A stretch of DNA of 64,000 nt from Dermacentor variabilis (lineage: Eukaryota > Arthropoda > Arachnida > Ixodida > Ixodidae). The translations under genes and the position numbers were made by a program. The notes beneath the pieces were generated by a model, which worked only from the letters and a program-made list of their open reading frames with translations, was not told where the DNA came from and made no database searches. Below, piece by piece: positions 21,440 through 30,689 of this stretch; position 1 is the first letter of the stretch; each line of letters starts with the position of its first letter. Where the stretch lies: contig NC_134574.1 of assembly GCF_050947875.1 (NCBI RefSeq), forward strand, positions 148,956,434-149,020,433, read 5' to 3'.

Positions 21440-22010
21440 AAATGTAGACGAACGGGCAATTTGTGAACCGCATGTCGACGGTGCCACCGTCGACATGCGG
21501 TATCAGCACATTCCTCTTGATGCAACTCAGATGAACGGGCTCCACAGTAGCGTCAAATGTTCCGTCGGTGGTAGGGAAACTGGCGATTGAAACGCATGTT
21601 GCGGATAGCGGAGGCACAAGTGTATCCCTCGATAAAGAAAGCACACTTTCATGATACGGTGGGCCGTCCATAAACGCCGCAGAAAAGCTCGTACCTACAC
21701 TGATTTCTCCCGTTTTACAGTCGACAGTGGCACTACACAATTTCAAAAATCAAGGCCCAGGATTACGTCATGCGTCGAATGAGGCAGAACAGCGAACTCT
21801 GCGTTAAATATTTGACCACCCAAAGTAACGTCTACATTACACACGCCGACAGGATACAACAACGTATAACAACGGATACAACACATCCCCCAAACGTATC
21901 GGCACGGACCCAGAGAAACATCACTTTTCGTCCTAGCAGGCTTTTAAACGCAAGACATCACTCAAACGGTTGCTTCTGTGTCCACTAAGGCCATTGATGA
22001 AACTCCGTCA
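21440..22010 (-). pseudogene. Gypsy protease and downstream linker
   Basis: Aspartic protease of the Gypsy polyprotein. MALVDTEATV at 21974-21990 is the active-site loop with DTG changed to DTE, followed by a stop. The second half reads THDVILGLDFLKLCSATVDC in the frame after about 21790, then the linker VPPLSATCVSIASF that precedes RT. The frame runs directly into the LINE at about 21440. Confidence 0.7.
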
Positions 22011-22039
22011 ATTAATACAGACACCTCATTCTTGAACAT

Positions 22040-23405
22040 ACAAATGGTTGGAGGTATCTCTGTCAACATCGAAGGATGTCCAGCGACTTCACTTCCAGTG
22101 GATGCACTTACTAGGTTTCCGGAGGTGGCGATGGATAGCGACGCCGCGGAGAGGGCGACCAGCTCACGCGAGGGGCAAGCGGTGGTGTCAGGCTGCGATC
22201 GCATTCTGCAGTATGGTTCTGCAGCGGCTCTTGGTGCTGGTGAGACAAACTTCCTGGATATGTGTTCGAGGGAGAATACGTTACGCCCAATGGAGCGCGG
22301 TACCGCCTAGACACCGTCGATCGATCGAACCTCGGTGGTTGGCGGCGATTGCAGTACCTGGCAATGCAACCCAAGTCGCCCCAGCTATAACGCACAGGTA
22401 ACCGACGATCCATGAACTGCACCTCGAAGCGCTCAACCGTGGGGGGTCGTATAGCAGAGTGAAGCAGATGAGCCTGCTGCACAGGAGGAACGGTGCAACC
22501 GTTCGCACGCAAACGGTCTGCGTGCAAAGCTGCTGGGGCGAAGGTGTTCTGAAAGTCGGAGTTCGGGCGCAAATGTGCCCTCCCGTGGTCATGGAGCTCC
22601 TCTGTGATTGACGTCTGTGACACATACCGACGGTTGCCACGAAGCGCAGGGTGCTGCAGGCGCCATGTGTTGCGGATAATAAGCATCAGGTTGTTGTACG
22701 ACGTTGCGCACAAGTTCTGGTGTCGCCGCAGTTCTTCACGCACGATCTGCCGTATAGTAGACGAGAGATCGGCGGACGGGCTCTCATCGGCGCTGGCAAC
22801 GGTTGTCACATTCACCAGGCGTCCAAATTTTGGCACAATGCGACGTGTTTTCAACGTCTCAAACGTACGGCAATGACGTACGACATCTGAGACCAAATCA
22901 ACGTGTTCCCGGCTTATAAGAAATTGTAGACATCTGCTGTAATTCTTTTGAGGAGATGTCCGACTCGGTCTTCCTCAGACATCTGAGAACTGACTATTTT
23001 GCACAGCTTGAGGATTTATTTTATGTATGCAGTGTATGTTTCTCCAGGAGTTCGAGCTCTTTGAGCTAGTGTTCTTTCCGCGTGTTTCTGTTTGGCGCAG
23101 GAGTCGCCAAAACATTTCTTGATTTCCTGAACAAGGCGATCCCACGTTGTCAGGGAGCCTTCGTGGTTTTCATACATTAGTGCTGTCTCACTCAGAAACA
23201 GTACAACATATTCAAGCTGACTGACAAAATCCCAACGGTTGTAGCAGCTCACCCTTGCGTAGTTCGTCAGCCACTCTTCGGCGTCTTCGCCCACGTTTCC
23301 CGCGAACCAGTGTGGTTCCATGTTGTGCTGCAAATGTCCAACTGGCACTGACCTTTGAGCAGGTAAAGCTATAGCTGGCGTTTGTCCACCTCCGTCCTGA
23401 GCCAT
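22040..23405 (-). pseudogene. Gypsy gag
   Basis: Structural protein. A likely ATG is at 23405 (MAQDGGGQTPAIAL). Capsid-like region: WFAGNVGEDAEEWLTNY, SETALMYENHEG, TWDRLVQEIKKCFGD. An in-frame TAA lies near 23016 and a frameshift near 22920. The frame then continues VSDVVRHCRTFETLKTRRI to SSTIRQIVREELRRH. The expected CCHC knuckle is degenerate (GDLGCIARYC, first Cys pair gone). The C-terminus is Pro/Ser-rich. Confidence 0.75.
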
Positions 23406-23510
23406 AGGGAAGGTCGTTGGCAAGAGACAGGCAAGACGACGGCTCTTGCTAAGTTCTAGCTGTTGCGACTCCGTGGTACGTTGTGTCGTACCCCGCACCT
23501 TCACCCTCCC

Positions 23511-23695
23511 TGTCGCGTCCACGAAAGGCGTTTATTGTTAAGCCAGGTAGAGTTAGACGCAATGGCATTTATCAGCTGAGCGCCTGTCGAGATTCATCTA
23601 GCCAGCCACACGTCGTCTTCCTCGTTCACCTCTCTTGGATGCCCCCCATACTGTTTGTTGAGACGTAAACCCACTACGCACGTAAGGGTTTCACA
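23511..23695 (-). repeat. Gypsy 5' LTR (185 bp)
   Basis: In element orientation starts TGTGAAACCC and ends GGACGCGACA. The TAG-rich segment CTGGCTAGATGAATCT is absent from the other LTR. Flanked outside by ATAT. A G-rich stretch (GGGAGGGTGAAGG) occupies the primer-binding position just inside; I could not match it to a tRNA. Confidence 0.85.
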
Positions 23696-23699
23696 ATAT

Positions 23700-24090
23700 G
23701 TAAGAAAAAATTTAAAGTATTACTTACTACCTACAGACATGATAGCGTTGGATTGCAATTTGAATATACAAGAAAACATAATTCCGCTATGCGGAAGCTC
23801 AAGACGCAAACCCCTTTGGCAAATCTCAAACGCCATAAAGCGACGCACCCGGTTCCTCTGCAACAGCTCCAGATGGCGCAAGCCTCCGGGACGTCGTGCC
23901 ACGTCGTGACCCACGCAAGAGGCCGCGTTTCTACCAGAAAGCTTGCCTTCGTACATAGCGTTCACCACAAGCATTTCCTAAAAAACATTACGGTTACATA
24001 AGCCAAAGTTACCGGGAAGCGTAACAAGCAGTCAGAGATCTTTGAATGCTATCGCGTTCCACTCTTAAAGGCGAAGCTTAAGTGTCCTCG
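23700..24090 (+). repeat. Right half of the repeat split by the Gypsy
   Basis: Ends CTATCGCGTTCCACTCTTAAAGGCGAAGCTTAAGTGTCCTC (24048-24090), the same terminal module as the composite elements ending at 982 and 2074. No ORF is conserved. Confidence 0.55.
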
Positions 24091-24093
24091 AAA

Positions 24094-24222
24094 TGTTTGA
24101 AGTATTCTTTCGGCCTTAGTTTTTAGCGCGGCAATGTTATGACGGGTTTTTAACGTTCTAATATATTGCGCTTGGTGCGCTATACCGTACGAATCCTTTT
24201 TAAAGCAAAAGAAGCAACTGAT
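24094..24222 (+). repeat. Dispersed repeat, partner at 3270-3392
   Basis: Direct-orientation counterpart of 3270-3392, here joined to the terminal module of the composite repeat. 24223-24350 shows nothing further. Confidence 0.6.
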
Positions 24223-24359
24223 TTGTTTTCATTATAAAGGCTGCAGCGACCTTATTTCAGTAGGTGACAAATGCAAAAATGCCCGTGTACCGCGTAACAT
24301 GCAAGCACGCCATGCTGGATATACACGATAATCCCTCTTCAATATTTATTTCATACATA

Positions 24360-25010
24360 CTGCTTGCCTTCATATGGAGGCAAGACTTAGGAAAAAAAGT
24401 TGCATCAATATAGTAAATACAAACTGTTAGGTGCTAAGTAATATTGTGGCTAACAACAAAACTTAGTTGAGCAGTACAGTAAGAGGGTGTCTCCTTCCTG
24501 AGCGCGCACTTAAATGTTAATCAAGAACAATACATAAGCGGACGGTGAACAACAAAAAGTACATAAAAATAAATTGAAAACAAAATGAAGTGACCATACA
24601 GGTGGTCTCTACAATCACGATACATACTAGTATGCATATTTTTCAAGCATAGGAAGAAAATTGCCAGGTGAGCAAATTATAATTTCTCTGGGCAATGAAT
24701 TCTGGTCTCTGATTTTCCACGGAAAGAATGAATACCCGAATGTGTCATTGTGGAAGCTGTGTTCAATTAAATGTTTAGGATGTTTAGTTCTAGTGCTTCG
24801 CCGTTCAGAGAAAGATACAAATGTGCGACTGTTTAGTTCGTATACAGCCCCCATTAAGGAGGTGAAATAGAAATTTCAGGCCTAAGAATTTTACCACGCT
24901 TGCAAATAGTCGGGAGGTAAGCTTTGTTAAGGAATTGTATCAGGCAATCATTACAGTTGTACTTAATATAAATGGATCTTTTGATTTTTCTGTGTATTGC
25001 TTCTAGGTAG
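24360..25010 (-). pseudogene. CR1-like LINE, RT C-terminal fragment
   Basis: The minus frames 25010-24627 encode LEAIHRKIKRSIYIKYN..CLIQFLNKAYLPTICKRGK then, after stops, TRTKHPKHLIEHSFHNDTFGYSFFPWKIRDQNSLPREI. This is the CR1/Jockey-type RT thumb and C-terminal tail, comparable with 17796-18000. It is 5' truncated at 25010, exactly where the plus-strand LINE begins. The 3' UTR extends to about 24360. Confidence 0.7.
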
Positions 25011-25019
25011 CTTGGCAGA

Positions 25020-25358
25020 CTTGGCAGCTGAGGTCGCGGCAGCGGAGCATTCTGCTGAACCTTTTCCGTCACCTACGCAGGTTTCTACAGATCCGGCACA
25101 GTACTACCGTGAACCAGCGTCAGCAGTGCATCGACCATCATATTTAAAGCACGTGTGCCCCAACCCACGAAGATTTAACAGGACTGGCTGTATCAGCGAA
25201 GCGCCACGTGCCGCCTTGACGAACGCCACCTGTCCATCACCCCAGGAACCATCGGCACCCGGAAACCATATAAACTAGGATCACCGCAAAATTCATCACT
25301 TGGCAGCTGAGGTCGCGGCAGCGGAGCATACTGCTGAACCTTTTCCGTCGCCTACGCA
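25020..25358 (+). repeat. 60-bp direct repeat in the LINE 5' UTR (279-bp period)
   Basis: 25020-25079 and 25299-25358 match at 58 of 60 positions (CTTGGCAGCTGAGGTCGCGG onward). One full period plus the start of a second looks like tandem 5'-UTR monomers, as LINE promoters of several families have. Confidence 0.85.
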
Positions 25359-25463
25359 TATTGGCTGCATTTGCATCACTGCATAGGAATTCGTTTTCAT
25401 ATTATTTGCCGTACCCACTGCTGCCAAATCATAGTGCCAACGTGTGCTGAGTTATCTAGAGAG

Positions 25464-25976
25464 ATGGATTCGTTGCGAAAAGAAGTTGAGGAATTGCGTA
25501 ACAGCATCGCCCTATTTAATGAAACGTTTGAAACGATAAAGACTAAGCAGAAAGGCCTGGTAAAAGAAAATGAGGAGCTCTCGCGAACGAACGAGCAGCT
25601 GACAAAACAGGTTGCTGAGTTGCAGCAATACTCCCGCATGAACAATGTGGAAACCAAAGGTGTACCAGAAACAAAAGGAGAAAGCTGTGAAGCAGTTCTG
25701 CAACATATCGCACAAAAAATTGGTTGTCCTGTGAGTCCTGCAGAAATTGATGTTGTACACAGGGTCCCTGCTAAAGGTGGCCCAAACATTATTGCGCGTT
25801 TTCGTCCTCGTCAAAAGAAGACCGAGTTCGCTACAAAGGCTAGGAAGGCGCGTCTGTCAACCAGGTCCATTGGCATAACGAATCAGGATAAGTCCATATT
25901 CGTCAACGAACACCTGACTCCGGAGAACAAGCGGCTGTTTGCTCAAGCATTGGCTCTTAAAAGGGAAAAGAAGTGA
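25464..25976 (+). CDS. LINE ORF1, coiled-coil RNA-binding protein
   Basis: Intact 170-residue frame from ATG 25464 (MDSLRKEVEELRNSIALF). An in-frame stretch upstream (from 25371) includes 5'-UTR sequence and has no better start. Residues 1-70 form a heptad-rich coiled coil (trimerisation in this class). VPAKGGPNIIARFRPRQKKTEF at about 115-137 and DKSIFVNEHLTPENKRLFAQA near the C-terminus are the conserved RNA-binding-type block found in CR1/L1-like ORF1. ORF2 follows after 140 nt. Confidence 0.75.
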   Translation: MDSLRKEVEELRNSIALFNETFETIKTKQKGLVKENEELSRTNEQLTKQVAELQQYSRMNNVETKGVPETKGESCEAVLQHIAQKIGCPVSPAEIDVVHRVPAKGGPNIIARFRPRQKKTEFATKARKARLSTRSIGITNQDKSIFVNEHLTPENKRLFAQALALKREKK

Positions 25977-26116
25977 CAGTTCCTTTGGGTCGACAACTGC
26001 CGTATCAAAGCACGAAAGTCTAAGGACAGTAGGGTGTACCGCATCTCTGAAGTCGATGATCTAGCCATTTTTACCTGAAAAACAGTATTCCTGCGCCCTA
26101 ATGACTGGAAATCACC

Positions 26117-27290
26117 ATGGCGTCACACACTGTTCATGAGCTGAAACAACTACTTTGTTGTTCGTCCACTTCTCAGATTTCTATCATACATTTTAACGTC
26201 CGAAGCTTACCCAAGAACTTTGATCATATGGTTAACTTTCTTACTTTAACCAATCACCATTTTTCGCTCATATGTCTATCGGAAACATGGCTATCTGCAG
26301 CTGACGATACCTTATTTTCCATACCGGGCTATCATTCTGAATATTTTGATCGTCTGGCTGATCGCCACGGTGGATCGAAAATATTTATTTCCACCACATT
26401 ATCTTATAAACGGCGTGCAGATATCTCATTTTCCATGGCCGAATGCGAATCAGTTTGGCTTGAATTTGACAATCACTTTCTACCAACCAACAAAAGAACT
26501 ATCATTGGTTCAATTTACCGTTCCCCATCGTCATCTTATGATGATTTTTGCGGTGAACTTTATAGTTTATTAAACTCGTACATTACCAAAAATTATAATG
26601 TAATCATTGTCGGCGACATTAACATTACAAATATTAACGATAGTTCTTGTGTCCAGTACTCCAAGTGCTTCATTGGACATGGTTTGAAATCTTTGCTAGA
26701 TTCTCCAACACGATGTGCTTCTTCCGGTCAAAATACGCTTATCGACCATGTACTCAGTAATATCATGACTACTCAAAAAGCTGGTGCGGTCAATTTTAAT
26801 CTGACAGACCATTATCCAATTTTTCTCTTACTAAATACTGAAACTACTTATAAAAATAAAATGTTTATTAAGAGTTCTTTGGATTCAGGAAAATTTGTGG
26901 ATTTGGTGTCCGGCTCTGACTGCGGCCTATTATCAGAGGAATCTTGTATTAACAAAGCATTCAGCACTTTAGAAGAGAAACTAACAGATATTATAAATAC
27001 TTGTACGTCTGTATCCTCCATATCACGTTGGTACTCCACTCCACCCCCAGGCACCCGTAGATCACTAGAGGACTACTGCGCTCTATAAATAAAAAAGATA
27101 ACCTCATCAAAAAATTTAAACTCCGACCATTTAACCTCGCCCTTCAGGCTCGATTCAAATTATATTCACAAACTCTCGCGGTCTTACTTAAACAGGCTAA
27201 AAGAACCTACTATGACAATAAAGTGCTCGAAAATGGGAATGACTTGAGAAAGAATTGGAATGTAATTAAAGAATTTTTAAATCTTAATCA
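26117..27290 (+). pseudogene. LINE ORF2, endonuclease domain
   Basis: Open 26117-27088 (MASHTVHELKQLL). EN motifs in order: IIHFNVRSLPKN, LICLSETWLS (Glu), RTIIGSIYRSPSS, NVIIVGDINIT (Asp and Asn), TLIDHVLSN, NLTDHYPIFLL (His). All catalytic positions of the APE-type endonuclease are present. The frame is lost near 27050. The linker continues in another frame (NKKDNLIKKFKLRPFNLALQ) to a stop at about 27290. Confidence 0.8.
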
Positions 27291-27349
27291 ATAGGACACA
27301 CCTGTGACAGAGTTTACGGACGGCACCAGCACTCTAACTGATCGTATAG

Positions 27350-28984
27350 ATGTCGCAAATTCATTTAATGAATCATTCTTCAAGAGCTCTGCAGCCGGTG
27401 TCCCTAACTTGCCCAAGTTGCCCCGCGTGCCTCACTCCTTTTTTCTTAAAACCCGCTTCGCCAAATGAAGTTCATCGCACTATAATAGGGCTCAAGACCA
27501 CAGGTTGTGGCCTAGATTCAATTCATCCATCTAAAATCAAACTTGTTGCTCGTGAGTTATCTTTTGTCCTCTCTGATATTATTAACACTGCATTTCGTAC
27601 CGGCGTTTTTCCAACGAGTCTCAAACAAGGAAAAGTAACTCCAGTATTTAAAAAAGGTGATCGAAATATCTTTTCTAATTATCGCCCTATAACGATACTG
27701 CCATTTTTTAGTAAAGTAATTGAGAAGCTCCTTGTTAATCGCCTAACGAACTACCTAACAAAATTTAACCTTTTGACTTCTAAGCAGTTTGGTTTTCGTA
27801 CTGACTTATCAACCGAATTAGCACTGATAAAACTAACTGACAGCCTAAAGCAGTTTATCGACAATGGGCTATGGGCGGGAGCGGTATTTCTTGATTTAAC
27901 TAAAGCTTTTGACACTATTAACCACTCCATTTTGTACGCTAAGCTTGAATCATTTGGAACTTGTGGACCTGCTTTAGCTCTTTTGCAAAGCTACCTTACT
28001 AACAGAACCCAGGTTGTTAGATATGGAAGCGTTTTGTCCACTCCAATAACAACGAACCAGGGCGTTCCACAAGGATCAATTTTGGGTCCTCTGTTATTCC
28101 TCATTTACATTAATGACTTACAATCATCGCTTAACAGTTCTGAATGCATCCTCTATGCTGACGATACAGTGATATTCACTAGTGATAAAGACATTAACAG
28201 TCTACTTAGAAAGTTAAACGCCGATGTCACGAATCTTGTGTCTTGGTGTAAAAATAACTTGCTAAACGTAAACCCTGTTAAAACAAAGTTTATGTTATAT
28301 GACTCGTCCCAAAAAACGCCTACAAGAACCCCTGAACTATAAATTGGTAGCTACGTCATTATCCCATCCAATTTTATAACTTTCTTTGGTGATACATTAG
28401 ACCCCCAACTTAAGTATAACATTCACGTAAACTCTGTCGCTAAGAAGACTGCTTTCGGCATCCGCGTGCTCATTTGAACAAGACACTGTTTTCAGCAATA
28501 TATACTAAAATCACTTTACTAAGCTTTCGTTAACAGTCACCTTACTTACTGCATTTCATCATGGGGCAACACATATCCTGCACATCTGACAACCCTCATT
28601 CACCTTCAGGACCGGGCGGTCCGAATAATTACCCACAGTTCATACATAGCATCAGCAGCGCCCATTTTTCGCACTCTTGAAATTCTACCCTTAGCTTCCA
28701 CATTTCAGCTGAAACTAGGTCTTATATTGTATAGAAGTAGGAACAGTGACATTCCAACTGAGTTACTTCCGCCAACGCAACTTTTCAATACAAATAACGC
28801 GCGGTTTTCTGAAATTAATAATCTCTTGCTTCCTAAAGTCAACACTAACTACGGTAAAATGACAGCCTTCTTTTCCGCAATTTCATTTTGGAATTCACTG
28901 CCATCAAATATTAAATCATGCTCTTCATTACACTGCTTCCGGCGGCTTCTAAAACAGTTCTTACTAACAACATACCGTACCTGA
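27350..28984 (+). pseudogene. LINE ORF2, reverse transcriptase domain
   Basis: Open frame 27350-28342 holds every RT block: CGLDSIHPSKIK, GKVTPVFKKGD, NYRPITILP, SKQFGFR, AVFLDLTKAFDTINH, NQGVPQGSILGPLLFLIYIND, ILYADDTVIF (YADD at 28154-28165) and NVNPVKTKFML. A stop at about 28340, read in the same frame, is followed by IGSYVIIPSNFITFFG. A frameshift near 28480 leads to SHLTYCISSWGNT and the C-terminal FSAISFWNSLPSNIKSC (28727-28984). The catalytic core is intact, but the full ORF2 would not be made. Confidence 0.8.
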
Positions 28985-29456
28985 TTATTCAACAAGTGTA
29001 CATACGTTTATATGTGTGTCTATATATAGGTGTGTATCTATGTATGCGTGTGTGCACACATTTATTACTGTGTACCCACGTTTCATTGTTTTTCTCGATT
29101 TTTGTTCATAGATTATCAGCCGTCTGTAAATTAATTTTGTTGCACTGTTGGATTGCGCACTTTTGTTCATAATCATTATGTTTCTATTCATTACTGTAAT
29201 GATAGTACCTTCATGTGTATTTCAAGATGGAATTATTCTTGCTAATTTTTGTGTAATCTTCAACAACCCGGTGTTTCATTAATTACTTTTAATATGTTGA
29301 CTATATTATCACGCTGTTCTTACCCTCGTTGCTAATCCTATATTACATATTTTGTACATGTTGTAACAGGAGGTCCCCCTGACAGTTTTTACTTTGGGAC
29401 CCCCTTCTGTATTAAATTTTTTTGTTATTGCATTGTCTAATAATAATAATAGGTGT

Positions 29457-29825
29457 TTTATGCACTCTTCGGTATGGGTAACCAAAAGGCAATGCCATAT
29501 TCTAGCAGAGGACGAACGAATGAGGTGTAGGCTTGAATCTTAGTGTCACGTGAGGCAAATTTTATAGCGCGTTTAAGCGAACAAATTGCTGAAAATGTTT
29601 TAGAAGATATGTGTCACACATGTTTGTCCCATTTCAAATCAAATGATAGAATAATGCTCAAATGTTTATAATCATCGACAATTTTTAATTTGTGCTGTTA
29701 GATCGTGTAGATGAAGCATAGTTGGACTTTTTTCTCTACTTGCTCTCATAAATAGAGTCTTGTATACATTAATCTTCATTCGCCATGCCTGACAACAGTT
29801 TGGTATTTGCACAAGCTCGTAACTT
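29457..29825 (-). pseudogene. CR1-like RT thumb fragment
   Basis: Minus strand reads QAWRMKINVYKTLFMRASREKSP then, through frame changes, an SFVRPLLEYGIAFW-like segment near 29460. Corresponds to residues just after the YADD motif in CR1-type RTs. Fragmentary at both ends; abuts the tail of the plus-strand LINE. Confidence 0.55.
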
Positions 29826-29885
29826 AGCGTTTATTATGATCAAGTAACGTCATACTTACTAACATACTTATTAATTAGTGACATT

Positions 29886-30163
29886 ATACTTATGCTGGGC
29901 GTGAATTATTATATGAAAGAATGTCATTTATGAATTTACACGGTGCGCGCAAGGGGTGTGGACAGCGCGATTGAAGAACACAACAAAAAGCTCAAGCATA
30001 CGGATACGGCGGCATTCGTCAAAAATGAAGTCGCACTTCTATGAAGCTTGCATTGAACGTGCTGCATCTGTATAAACAGCAACAGACTAGAGTAAGAGCT
30101 TCAGCGCTGCGTGCCTTGATGAATGCCGCGGCAGATAACATAGCCGCTCTTCATATGTTCAGA
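29886..30163 (+). repeat. Dispersed repeat, partner at 3509-3787
   Basis: Direct-orientation homologue of 3509-3787, diverged. Confidence 0.65.
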
Positions 30164-30295
30164 TAAAAGACAAGTAAACATAAAGGTGACACAGGACACG
30201 AGAAGGAAACATAGGGGAAACATAATGGCCATGATCATTTCCATAAGGAACGCCTAATTAGTTCCCTTACTTTTATTTCGCCATGTATTCACACG

Positions 30296-30678
30296 TTTGG
30301 AATAATTAATATGGCGGGTGTACTTAAGCAGCTTTACGTAAACAGGCACGTGCAAACTACGAGTTAACAAGAAGCTGCAGAAGTAGTCTCGATGAGTATG
30401 CATACAAGAGTCTCTTTTTTATCTCGTTTAGGGTTGGTGAACTAAGCGCCGACAGGACAATATATATTCAAGCTCTCTCATCCATCAACATTTTGTTAAT
30501 TATTAAATATTTGGATTACTTTTAACTCGTCTTCCGTTTCGACACTTTGAATAATTACCTTGCCTCGCCTATTTAAGCAGCTCTACACGCCCGTACGAAC
30601 ACGCCAGCTGCGAGTTTGCCAGAAGCTGCACAGGTACTTTCGGTAAGTATGCATGCATAGAGGCAGACTCTTTTTTTC
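30296..30678 (+). promoter_or_regulatory. Duplicated TATA-like/first-exon-like module
   Basis: 30296-30420 and 30544-30678 are diverged direct copies (shared TAAGCAGCT.TAC, AGAAGCTGCA, GTATGCAT, ACTCTTTTTT). The right copy has TATTTAAG at 30570-30577 and, about 70 nt downstream, a strong donor consensus GTAAGTATG at 30643. The left copy has decayed equivalents (TACTTAAG, ATGAGTATG). This could be a core promoter and non-coding first exon. It could instead be a duplicated repeat with chance signals. Confidence 0.3.
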
Positions 30679-30689
30679 GTTCATTCAGA

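Larger units (their letters stand above)
14350..23695 (-). mobile_element. Ty3/Gypsy LTR retrotransposon, complete but split
   Basis: Minus strand, flanked by ATAT on both sides (14346-14349 and 23696-23699). Order in its own direction: 5' LTR, gag, protease, reverse transcriptase, RNase H, integrase, polypurine tract, 3' LTR. PR-RT-RH-IN is the Ty3/Gypsy order. A CR1-like LINE (about 17470-21435) is inserted between protease and reverse transcriptase. Without the LINE the element is about 5.4 kb. Confidence 0.85.
25011..29455 (+). mobile_element. CR1-like LINE, nearly complete (plus)
   Basis: Order: 5' UTR with a repeated 60-bp unit, coiled-coil ORF1 (intact), ORF2 EN and RT (RT core intact), then a 3' UTR ending in an AATAATAATAAT tail (about 29440-29453). 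About 4.4 kb. No RNase H domain. The sequence differs clearly from the 2A-bearing LINE at 17-21 kb. Confidence 0.8.
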
